Under the pieces are notes generated by a model. It saw only the letters and a list, made by a program, of their open reading frames with translations, made no database searches and was not told the DNA's origin. Both the position numbers and the translations under genes were made by a program. Below are positions 41,326 through 48,953 of a DNA stretch of 64,000 nucleotides, one piece after another. The DNA comes from Arthrobacter sp. OV608. GTDB taxonomy: Bacteria; Actinomycetota; Actinomycetes; Actinomycetales; Micrococcaceae. Where the stretch lies: positions 1-64,000 of the forward strand of contig FOEZ01000016.1 in the NCBI GenBank assembly GCA_900110595.1, in the 5' to 3' direction. The stretch's first letter is position 1. Every line of letters begins with the position of its first letter.

Positions 41326-42405
41326 ATGAAAATCGGACTCTTCCCCAAACGGCCCCGCCCCGCCGCAGGCGTGGCAGCAGCCATCGCTGCCGCCTCGGCG
41401 ATCATGCTGGCGCTGTCCGGATGCGGCGGCCCCGCCACTGCCCAGCCGGGGGCACAAAGCGGCCAGGAAACACAGAAGGTCCGCTACCAGGGCTCGCCCA
41501 ACAGCGTTGCGCTCATCGAGGTGGCCGAAGACCTCGGCTACCTGGGCGACGTCAAGCTCGAATGGGTCAGCAACACCACCAGCGGGCCCCAAAGCATCCA
41601 GTCCGTCGCCACCGACCAGACGGATATTGGCGGAGCTTTCACCGGTGCTGTGATCAAGCTGATCGAGGCCGGCGCCCCGGTCCAGGCGGTCATCAACTAC
41701 TACGGCGAGGACAAAGACACCTTCACGGGGTATTACGTGGAGGAAGGAAGCCCGATCAAAACCCCCAGGGACCTGATCGGCAAGAAGATCGCCGTCAACA
41801 CCCTCGGCGCCCACCACGAAGCGGTCATCACCACCTACCTGAAGAACAGCGGGCTCACGCCCGAGGAGATCAAGCAGGTGCAACTCGTTGTGGTGCCGCC
41901 GAACGAAACCGAGGTGGCGCTGCGCAAGAAGCAGGTGGACGTGGGCACCCTGGGCGGTGTGCTCCAGGACCGTGCGCTCGCCGAGGGCGGCATCCGGGCC
42001 CTGTTCACCGACGTCGGGGTCATTGGGGGACCGTTCGACGCCGGACAGTACGTCCTGCGCAAGGACTTCATCGCGAAGAACCCCGAAACCAGCCGCACGG
42101 TAGTGACGGGCGTGGCCAAGGCCATCGAATGGGAGCGCACCACCCCGCGGGAGCAGGTGATCGCCAAGTTCGAAGAGATCATCGCCAAGCGCGGCCGGAA
42201 TGAGAGCACCGAAGCATTGAAGTACTGGAAGAGCGTGGGTGTGGCCTCACCCGGCGGACGGATCCAGGACCAGGACTTCACCCGGTGGGAGGACTACCTG
42301 AAGTCCGCCGGGATCATCAACGGCTCCCTGGACACCGCAAAGCTCTACACCAACGAGTTCAACCTGCTGGAAACCTCCGCGCCGGCAGCAACTTCCAAAG
42401 GATAA
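41326..42405 (+). CDS. ABC transporter substrate-binding lipoprotein (sulfonate/nitrate/taurine type)
   Basis: The 359-residue precursor has a twin basic N-terminus, a hydrophobic helix and a lipobox IMLALSGC with the acylated Cys, placing it on the outer face of the membrane. The mature part has the SsuA/TauA-like pattern VRYQGSPNSVALIEVAEDLGYL, DIGGAFTGAVIKLIEAGAPV and LIGKKIAVNTLGAHHEAVI. The operon includes a TauD-type dioxygenase, so an organosulfonate or alkylsulfate ligand is likely. The ATG at 41326 follows AGAAAG; an ATG at 41302 is an alternative. Confidence 0.9.
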   Translation: MKIGLFPKRPRPAAGVAAAIAAASAIMLALSGCGGPATAQPGAQSGQETQKVRYQGSPNSVALIEVAEDLGYLGDVKLEWVSNTTSGPQSIQSVATDQTDIGGAFTGAVIKLIEAGAPVQAVINYYGEDKDTFTGYYVEEGSPIKTPRDLIGKKIAVNTLGAHHEAVITTYLKNSGLTPEEIKQVQLVVVPPNETEVALRKKQVDVGTLGGVLQDRALAEGGIRALFTDVGVIGGPFDAGQYVLRKDFIAKNPETSRTVVTGVAKAIEWERTTPREQVIAKFEEIIAKRGRNESTEALKYWKSVGVASPGGRIQDQDFTRWEDYLKSAGIINGSLDTAKLYTNEFNLLETSAPAATSKG

Positions 42406-42407
42406 AG

Positions 42408-43310
42408 ATGACTCCCAAGATCAGCCTCCAACACGTGACCAAGGAGTTTGCCGTCCGCCAGGCCAAGGGCCAGGGCAGGGGAAAGGGCAAGGCAGGCCGG
42501 CGGCCGGCGGAACCGTCCGTCGTGACAGCACTGTCCGATCTCAGCCTTGACGTTGCCGCAGGCGAATTCCTTACCCTGGTGGGCCCCAGCGGTTCCGGCA
42601 AAACAACCCTCCTGGACCTGCTCGCCGGGCTCTCCAGCCCCACGTCCGGAACCGTGCTGGTGGACGGCAAGCCTGTGACGGGCCCCGGCCAGGACCGCGC
42701 CGTCGTTTTCCAGCAGTACGCCCTGTTTCCCTGGCGCACGGCATCGGCCAACGTCTCCATAGGGCTGGAGAATACCGGGCTGTCCAGGAAGGAGCGGGCC
42801 GCCAAAGCGAGTGAATTCCTGGACCTCGTGGGCCTGGCCGGGTTCGAGGACCGGTATCCGCACGAACTGTCCGGCGGTATGAAGCAGCGCGTGGCCATCG
42901 CCCGAAGCCTCGCCTATGAGCCGGACATCCTCCTGATGGACGAACCCTTCGCAGCCCTGGACGCCCAGACCCGCGAACAGCTCCAGGACGAGCTCCTGCG
43001 GATCTGGAAAGCCACGGGCAAAACCATTGTTTTCATTACGCACGGCATCGACGAGGCTGTCTACCTTGGCCAGCGGGTCGCAGTGCTCAGTGCCCGTCCG
43101 GGCCGGCTCAAGGAAATTGTCGACATCAACATCCCGGACCGGGACGGCGACGGGGACATCCGCTCCCACCCGGCCTTTATGGAACACCGCCACCAGGTCT
43201 GGTCCCTCCTGCACGACGAGGTCCGCCTGGCCCAGGACTCCGGCCACCGGAAGATCCTTCCGGACGGCACCGCACCCGACGAAGAGCCCGCTGAAAGGAG
43301 CGCTGCCTGA
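42408..43310 (+). CDS. ABC transporter ATP-binding protein (sulfonate/nitrate/taurine type)
   Basis: The 300-residue ATPase has Walker A GPSGSGKTT, signature LSGGMKQRVAIARSL, Walker B ILLMDEPFAALD and the switch His in FITHGIDEA. Compared with SsuB-type proteins it has an inserted basic segment near residues 17-32 (AKGQGRGKGKAGRRP). Its start codon lies 2 nt after the lipoprotein stop, with a ribosome site AAAGGA inside that gene's end, so the two are coupled. Confidence 0.95.
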   Translation: MTPKISLQHVTKEFAVRQAKGQGRGKGKAGRRPAEPSVVTALSDLSLDVAAGEFLTLVGPSGSGKTTLLDLLAGLSSPTSGTVLVDGKPVTGPGQDRAVVFQQYALFPWRTASANVSIGLENTGLSRKERAAKASEFLDLVGLAGFEDRYPHELSGGMKQRVAIARSLAYEPDILLMDEPFAALDAQTREQLQDELLRIWKATGKTIVFITHGIDEAVYLGQRVAVLSARPGRLKEIVDINIPDRDGDGDIRSHPAFMEHRHQVWSLLHDEVRLAQDSGHRKILPDGTAPDEEPAERSAA

Positions 43311-44209
43311 TGAGCGCACTGCTGACCCCACCGCACACGGCGGCAGCCGCCGTCGACCCTTCCCGCCCTGCGGAACCATCACCCGGCACACCCGAGCAGC
43401 GTACGACGCCGGCAGGACGGTTCACTGCCCTGGCAAACCTCGCCGCACGGGCGGGCTGGAAGTCCCTCGCCGTGGTGCTGTTCCTCGCCTTGTGGGAATT
43501 CGGCCCTACTTTCCTGGCCGCCCCGGCCACCAGGGTGTTCCTTCCGCCGCTGCACGAAGTCCTGGCCGCCGGCGCCCGGCTGGTGGAGACCGGGCAGCTG
43601 CAAAGCCACCTCCAGGCAAGCCTGACCCGCTCGGTGTCCGGCTTCACCATCGCAGTGGTGTCCGCCGTGCTCTTGGGACTCCTGATCGCCTGGTACGGCT
43701 GGCTGAACTCGTTCCTGAACCCGCTCCTGGAGCTCTTCCGCAACACCGCAACCCTGGCACTGCTCCCGGTGTTCACCCTGCTGCTGGGCATCGGCGAGGA
43801 ATCCAAGATCACCATCGTGGCCTACGCCGCGTTCTTCCCGGTACTGCTGAACACCATCGCCGGTGTCCGGACAGTGGACCCGCTGCTGATCCGGGCAGCC
43901 AGGTCCCTGGGGCTGGGCAGCTTCCGACTCTTCCAGAAGGTGATCCTGCCCTCCGCCGTGCCAACGATCTTCACCGGCATCAGGATGGCCGGCACGTCAT
44001 CCATCCTGGTGCTCATCGCCGCGGAGATGGTCGGCGCCAAAGCGGGCCTGGGCTACCTGATCGTCAATTCCCAAATGAGCTTCCTGATCCCGGACATGTA
44101 CGCCGGCATCCTTACGGTCTCCGTGCTCGGGCTGCTGGTAAACGTCCTGCTCGTGGCACTGGAACGGCACTTCTCCCGCTGGCGCACCGCCGTCGGCTCC
44201 GGCAACTGA
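43310..44209 (+). CDS. ABC transporter permease (sulfonate/nitrate/taurine type)
   Basis: The 299-residue membrane protein has six hydrophobic segments after a 45-residue cytoplasmic tail. The EAA-type coupling loop is VDPLLIRAARSLGLGSFRLF followed by KVILPSAVPTIFTGIR. The ATG overlaps the ATPase stop by one base (TGATG). It completes the importer with the two preceding genes. Confidence 0.95.
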   Translation: MSALLTPPHTAAAAVDPSRPAEPSPGTPEQRTTPAGRFTALANLAARAGWKSLAVVLFLALWEFGPTFLAAPATRVFLPPLHEVLAAGARLVETGQLQSHLQASLTRSVSGFTIAVVSAVLLGLLIAWYGWLNSFLNPLLELFRNTATLALLPVFTLLLGIGEESKITIVAYAAFFPVLLNTIAGVRTVDPLLIRAARSLGLGSFRLFQKVILPSAVPTIFTGIRMAGTSSILVLIAAEMVGAKAGLGYLIVNSQMSFLIPDMYAGILTVSVLGLLVNVLLVALERHFSRWRTAVGSGN

Positions 44210-44259
44210 CCGCCAACCCAATCAACTGAACCAACCGCACTGAAAGGCAAGGAACCACC

Positions 44260-45183
44260 ATGACCGTCATCACCGAAACCAAACTCGAATTCACCAAACT
44301 GGGCGCCCGCATCGGTGCCGAAATCCGCGGCCTGGACCTCAGCGCCGAGCTTAGTGGCGACACGATCGCCCAGATTCGCGAAGCTCTAAACACGCATAAG
44401 GCGCTGGTGTTCCGCGAGGCCAACATCGGCACGGACGAGGACCAGGTCCGCTTCGCCAGCCGCTTCGGCCCGCTCACCAAGGCACACCCCACCGTAGCGT
44501 CGGTGGACGGCAAGCCGGCGGTCCTGCCCGTCGACAGCGAGAACGGCAGCGCGAACAACTGGCACACGGACGTCACGTTTGTGGTGAACCCTCCGCAGGC
44601 CTCCACCCTGCGCAGCATCACCTTGCCGGCATACGGCGGGGAAACCCTGATCGCGTCCTCGGCCGGGGCTTACCAGGACATGCCCGACGAGCTGCGGAAC
44701 TTCGCCGACACCCTCTGGGCCATCCACACCAACGACTACGACTACTCCGTTCCGAAGAACCTGGAGCACGCCAACGCGGACGAGAGGCGCAAGGAGTTCA
44801 CCCGGATCCACTTTGAAACCGCCCACCCGGTGGTGCGCGTACACCCGCTGACGGGGGAGCGAGGGCTGTTCATCGGCGGTTTCGCCCAGCGCCTGCGGAT
44901 CGTGGGGCTGTCCAACACCGAGTCCAAGGACATCCTCCGCATCCTCCAGGCCTACATCACGCGTCCGGAGAACGTGGTGCGGGTGAACTGGGAGCCGGAC
45001 CAGCTGGTGCTGTTTGATAACCGGATCACCCAGCATTACGCCCCGGACAACTACGACCGCCAGCCCCGCACGCTGAACCGGGTAACCATTGCCGGCGATA
45101 TCCCGGTGAGTGTGGACGGCTGCAGCAGCACGGCCATCAAGGGCGACTCGTCCGCATATTCGGAAACCGTGGTGCTCCCCTAA
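44260..45183 (+). CDS. TauD/TfdA-family Fe(II)/2-oxoglutarate dioxygenase
   Basis: The 307-residue protein has the HxD iron-binding pair in NNWHTDVTF and the distal His in RITQHYAPDNYD. The 2-oxoglutarate-binding Arg lies in RQPRTLNRVTIAGD. Members release sulfite or sulfate from taurine or alkylsulfates. Its place at the end of the importer operon supports desulfonation of the imported compound. It is most like the alkylsulfatase branch, though taurine cannot be excluded. AAGGAACC precedes the ATG. Confidence 0.92.
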   Translation: MTVITETKLEFTKLGARIGAEIRGLDLSAELSGDTIAQIREALNTHKALVFREANIGTDEDQVRFASRFGPLTKAHPTVASVDGKPAVLPVDSENGSANNWHTDVTFVVNPPQASTLRSITLPAYGGETLIASSAGAYQDMPDELRNFADTLWAIHTNDYDYSVPKNLEHANADERRKEFTRIHFETAHPVVRVHPLTGERGLFIGGFAQRLRIVGLSNTESKDILRILQAYITRPENVVRVNWEPDQLVLFDNRITQHYAPDNYDRQPRTLNRVTIAGDIPVSVDGCSSTAIKGDSSAYSETVVLP

Positions 45184-45273
45184 AACCCGGAGCTTTTGTC
45201 CAGATATGCACGGCGGAAGCTGTCAGTGCTTGGGTTGACGGCCGGAACAGCAAGTGCTGGCCATCGCACAAAA

Positions 45274-45316
45274 GAATACCGGCCGGTAGCTTAACGTAAG
45301 CTCCGGCCGGTATTTT
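45274..45316. terminator. bidirectional terminator between convergent genes
   Basis: AATACCGGCCGG and CCGGCCGGTATT enclose a further paired AGCTTA-ACG-TAAGCT segment, followed by TTTTT on the plus strand. It separates the dioxygenase gene from the convergent VOC gene. Confidence 0.88.
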
Positions 45317-45328
45317 TGGGGCGGTGTG

Positions 45329-46108
45329 TCAGGCGGAGGGGCTGGAGATCACCTTGAACATGCCGCCTGTGGGATCGGCAAGTTGCGCCACCCGGCCGAA
45401 GTCGCTGTCCGCCGGTCCGTCAAGGAGAGTGCCGCCCATGGCCAGCGCGCGCTCAACCGTGGCGTCGGTGTCCTCAACGGCGAAGTACACCTGCCAGTGG
45501 GAAGGAACCTCGCCGGGCAGGTATCCGGAAGCATCCATGATTCCGGCCTGCGCCGTTTCGCCCGAGCCCAGGGTGGTGTACCGGAACTCGGGAGCATCAC
45601 TCATAACGCTCGTCTGCCAGCCGAAGGCTTTTTCATAGAACGTCACAGCGCCCTGGTAATCCTTGGTGTGCAGCTCGTGCCAGGCGGGCGCCCCGGGTTC
45701 TCCCGCGACTTCATAACCGCGCATCTCGCGGCGCTGCCACGCACCAACGGACGCCCCGCTGGGGTCGCCGAACATGGCCATGATTCCCTGCGCAGGGACG
45801 TCCATGGGCTCCATGTGGACCTGGCCGCCGTTTGCGGCCACCGAAGCTGCAGTGGCTGCGGCATCGTCAGTGCACAGGTACGTGGACCACATGTCCGGGA
45901 AGCCGGCCTGGTCCTCCTGCTTCTGCATGATCCCGGCCACCATCTTTCCGTTCCGTGACGCGGTGATGTAGCCGCCGTAAAGTTCCTGGTCGCCAGACTG
46001 GAACTCCCAGTCGAAGAGTCCGCCATAGAACTCCCGGGCTTTTGTGGCGTCCGAGGTGATCAGGTCAATCCAGCAGGGGGAACCGGGTTTGATGTCAGGA
46101 CTGGGCAT
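45329..46108 (-). CDS. two-domain VOC-family protein (glyoxalase/bleomycin-resistance fold)
   Basis: The 259-residue protein contains two tandem VOC domains: residues 1-125 (PCWIDLITSDATKAREFYG, MFGDPSGASVGAWQ) and 135-259 (WHELHTKDYQGAVTFYEKAF, ADPTGGMFKVI). Such tandem proteins are numerous in actinobacteria; the metal ligands and substrate cannot be assigned. The ATG follows AGGAGAT at a good distance. Confidence 0.88.
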   Translation of the reverse strand: MPSPDIKPGSPCWIDLITSDATKAREFYGGLFDWEFQSGDQELYGGYITASRNGKMVAGIMQKQEDQAGFPDMWSTYLCTDDAAATAASVAANGGQVHMEPMDVPAQGIMAMFGDPSGASVGAWQRREMRGYEVAGEPGAPAWHELHTKDYQGAVTFYEKAFGWQTSVMSDAPEFRYTTLGSGETAQAGIMDASGYLPGEVPSHWQVYFAVEDTDATVERALAMGGTLLDGPADSDFGRVAQLADPTGGMFKVISSPSA

Positions 46109-46250
46109 AAGGATCTCCTGGTGAGGTAGGTGCTCTGATGGCCGGTCCGGAGGGATCGTCAAATTCCGGACGGGACACCACGAGGCTATGCGCAGGGTCT
46201 GACAGTGGCAATGGTTCGCCCCGCACCAGGCTTCGCGGGGGAAAAACGAA

Positions 46251-46288
46251 GGACCCCTGTCCGCCAGCATGCTGGCGGACAGGGGTCC
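46251..46288 (-). terminator. terminator of tRNA-Ser(TGA)
   Basis: An 18-bp perfect inverted repeat (GGACCCCTGTCCGCCAGC and its complement) with GTTTTTC on the minus strand side shortly after the stem. Confidence 0.8.
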
Positions 46289-46294
46289 CAATCG

Positions 46295-46382
46295 CGGAAG
46301 GTAAGAGATTCGAACTCTTGGTACGGGGTTACCGCACACTAGTTTTCAAGACTAGCTCCTTCGGCCGCTCGGACAACCTTCC
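46295..46382 (-). tRNA. tRNA-Ser (anticodon TGA)
   Basis: The 88-nt class II tRNA has acceptor GGAAGGT/ACCTTCC, a long variable arm and discriminator G. Anticodon loop CTTGAAA gives TGA, reading UCA. Confidence 0.95.
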
Positions 46383-46490
46383 TCGACTAGTAGTGTTTCA
46401 TAGGCACTTGCCTGCAACAAAACAGAGGCGAAGAAGGTGTCCGGTGCACACTGGTTGCAGCGAGTATTCAGTCAGAAACGGGAGTGTTCC

Positions 46491-47474
46491 ATGAAAGCCG
46501 TCCACATTTCGGAACCGGGCGGCCCGGAGGTCCTGGAGGTCCGTGAAACGGAGGCTCCGGTCCCCGGGCCGGGGGAGGTGCTGATCGACGTCGTCGCCGC
46601 CGGCCTGAACCGGGCGGACGTGCAGCAGCGCAGGGGCTTCTACCCGCCGCCGCCCGGTGCTTCGGAAATTCCCGGCCTTGAGGTATCCGGCCGGATAGCC
46701 GGGTTCGGCACTGGCGTCAGCAAACCCTTTTCCCTCGGTGACAAGGTGGTGGCGCTGCTGGCCGGCGGCGGCTACGCCCAGCAGGTGGCCGTTCCTGCCG
46801 AGCAGGTCCTGAGGGTTCCGGACGGCGTGGACCTGGTGACGGCCGCGTCCCTGCCGGAGGTGGCCGCCACGGTCTACTCCAACCTGGTGATGACCGCCCA
46901 GCTCCAACCCGGAGAAACCGTCCTGATCCACGGCGCCACCGGCGGGATCGGCACCATGGCCATCCAGCTGGCCAAGGCGCTGGGCGCCAAGGTGGCAACA
47001 ACGGCAGGTTCGGACGAAAAAGTGGGAACGGCAAAGGCTTTCCTGGGCGCGGACATCGCCATCAATTACGCCGAGGAGGATTTTCCTGCGAGCCTGCGTG
47101 AACAGAACGGCGGGCGCGGTGCGGACGTGATCCTCGACGTCGTCGGCGCCAAGTACCTCGCCCAAAACGTGGACGCGCTCGCCGACTATGGGCGGCTGGT
47201 GGTGATCGGCCTGCAGGGCGGCACGAAGGGTGAACTGGACCTGGGCCAGCTGCTGAAGAAGCGCGCCGCCGTGGTGGCCACGGCACTCCGGCCCCGGCCT
47301 GTCGAGGAAAAAGGTGCCATTATGAACGCCGTCCGCGACGCCGTCTGGCCCATGATCACTGACGGACGGATCCGCCCGCTGGTGGCCAAAACCTTCCCGC
47401 TGGAGCAGGTCCAGGCCGCCCACGCCTATTTCGACAGCGGCGATCACGTAGGCAAAATCCTCCTGCTGCTCTAG
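46491..47474 (+). CDS. NAD(P)H-quinone oxidoreductase-like protein (MDR, PIG3 type)
   Basis: The 327-residue zinc-free medium-chain reductase begins MKAVHISEPGGPEVLEV. It carries LNRADVQQRRGFYPPPPGAS, which is characteristic of the PIG3/quinone oxidoreductase branch. The nucleotide loop is HGATGGIGTMAIQLAKALGA. It would reduce quinones or enones with NADPH. GGGAG lies 6 nt before the ATG. It is a single gene. Confidence 0.92.
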   Translation: MKAVHISEPGGPEVLEVRETEAPVPGPGEVLIDVVAAGLNRADVQQRRGFYPPPPGASEIPGLEVSGRIAGFGTGVSKPFSLGDKVVALLAGGGYAQQVAVPAEQVLRVPDGVDLVTAASLPEVAATVYSNLVMTAQLQPGETVLIHGATGGIGTMAIQLAKALGAKVATTAGSDEKVGTAKAFLGADIAINYAEEDFPASLREQNGGRGADVILDVVGAKYLAQNVDALADYGRLVVIGLQGGTKGELDLGQLLKKRAAVVATALRPRPVEEKGAIMNAVRDAVWPMITDGRIRPLVAKTFPLEQVQAAHAYFDSGDHVGKILLLL

Positions 47475-47502
47475 GCAGGCGGGGTCCGGGCCCTAGGTTT
47501 AG

Positions 47503-47513
47503 ATACTGAGTAT
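47503..47513 (+). promoter_or_regulatory. PadR-type operator candidate
   Basis: The perfect palindrome ATACT-G-AGTAT lies 98 bp before the PadR-family gene. It resembles short AT-rich PadR operators and could control the padR-ABC operon. Confidence 0.45.
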
Positions 47514-47610
47514 TGCCCAAACGAAACTAGTCGGTTAGGCTCGTGCCTATACGCGGTATGCACGGGTCATTGGGGGACCGTGCGAACTGCCGCCCAGACC
47601 AAGGAGCACC

Positions 47611-48219
47611 ATGTCCATCCGCCACAGCCTCCTCGCCCTGCTGCAGGACCAGCCGCGCTACGGCTACCAGCTGCGGGTCGAGTTCGAAAGCCGCACCGGT
47701 GCCACCTGGCCACTGAACATCGGGCAGGTGTACACCACGCTGGACCGGCTGGAACGCGACGCCCTGGTCACCAAGGAAGGCGACGACGGCGACGGCCACG
47801 TGGTCTACAGCATCACCGACGCGGGCAAAGCTGAGGTGAATAACTGGTTCGCGGCGCCGGTGGAGCGGAACAACCCGCCCCGGAACGAGCTCGCCATCAA
47901 GCTTGCGCTCGCCGTGACGTTGCCCGGTGTGGATGTCCAGGCCATCATCCAGGCCCAGCGTGCCGCGTCCATGCGGGCGCTGCAGGACTACACCAAGGCA
48001 CGCCGGGACACCACCGCCAACCAGCGCGCCGGCGATACTGCCTGGTTGCTGGTCCTTGATTCCCTGATCTTCCAGACCGAAGCGGAGGTCCGCTGGCTGG
48101 ACCTCTGTGAGGCCAGGATGGTCCAGCAGGCGCAGTCCGCCGGGCCGGGCCAGGCACGCAAAACGTCCAACGGGGTCACGGAAGACGCCGCCCCGCTCAA
48201 CGCGGACAGCCGCCGGTGA
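47611..48219 (+). CDS. PadR-family transcriptional regulator
   Basis: The 202-residue protein has an N-terminal PadR winged helix (SLLALLQDQPRYGYQLRVEF, IGQVYTTLDRLERDALV) and a C-terminal helical dimerisation region. Its stop overlaps the GTG of the ABC ATPase (GTGA), so regulator and transporter form one operon, as is usual for PadR-controlled drug or peptide exporters. The ligand is unknown. Confidence 0.93.
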   Translation: MSIRHSLLALLQDQPRYGYQLRVEFESRTGATWPLNIGQVYTTLDRLERDALVTKEGDDGDGHVVYSITDAGKAEVNNWFAAPVERNNPPRNELAIKLALAVTLPGVDVQAIIQAQRAASMRALQDYTKARRDTTANQRAGDTAWLLVLDSLIFQTEAEVRWLDLCEARMVQQAQSAGPGQARKTSNGVTEDAAPLNADSRR

Positions 48220-48953
48220 GCGTCCAGGGACCGCAGCAGGTCCTGGAACTCGCGAAGGTCAGCAGGACGTTCGGGGAAGGCGCGACGGCGGTCGCCGCCC
48301 TCCGCGATGTGGAGCTCACCATCAAGGCGGGCGAGTTTGTCGCGGTGATGGGGCCGTCAGGGTCCGGCAAGTCGTCCCTCCTGGCGCTGGCCGGGGGACT
48401 GGACCGCCCGACGTCGGGCGGTGTCTTTGTGGAATCCACCCCGCTGGCGGGACTGGGGCTGAACGAACTGGCGCGCCTTCGCCGCCGTGCCGTGGGCTAT
48501 GTCTTCCAGGACTTCAACCTGGTGCCCACCCTCACGGCGGCCGAGAATGTGGCGCTGCCGCTGGAACTGGACGGCACAGCCTGGAAAAGGGCCCGCCGGC
48601 AGGCACTGGATGCCCTGCGGCAGGTGGGAATACCGGAACTCGCGGACCGCTTTATGGACCAGATGTCCGGCGGGCAGCAGCAGCGGGTGGCCATCGCGCG
48701 GGCCGTGGTGGGACAGCGGCGGCTGATCCTCGCCGACGAGCCCACCGGGGCACTTGACTCCACCACGGGCCAGGGGGTGATGGAAGTTTTGCGCGCCCGC
48801 GCTGATGCCGGGGCCGCCGTGATGCTGGTGACCCACGAGGCCCGGCATGCAGCCTGGGCAGACCGGGTGGTGTTCCTGCGCGACGGCAGGATCGTGGACC
48901 AGGCAGCGGCCATGCACGATCCCGCCATGCTCCTGGCCCAGGCAGGGCTCTGA
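48216..48953 (+). CDS. ABC transporter ATP-binding protein (MacB/LolD type)
   Basis: The 245-residue protein has Walker A GPSGSGKSSL, Q-loop VFQDFNLVPTLTAAENV, signature MSGGQQQRVAIARA and Walker B LILADEPTGALD, the classic sequence of FtsE/LolD/MacB ATPases. It starts at GTG overlapping the padR stop and ends overlapping the permease ATG. With the permease it forms an FtsX-type exporter or membrane-stress system. Confidence 0.95.
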   Translation: MSVQGPQQVLELAKVSRTFGEGATAVAALRDVELTIKAGEFVAVMGPSGSGKSSLLALAGGLDRPTSGGVFVESTPLAGLGLNELARLRRRAVGYVFQDFNLVPTLTAAENVALPLELDGTAWKRARRQALDALRQVGIPELADRFMDQMSGGQQQRVAIARAVVGQRRLILADEPTGALDSTTGQGVMEVLRARADAGAAVMLVTHEARHAAWADRVVFLRDGRIVDQAAAMHDPAMLLAQAGL

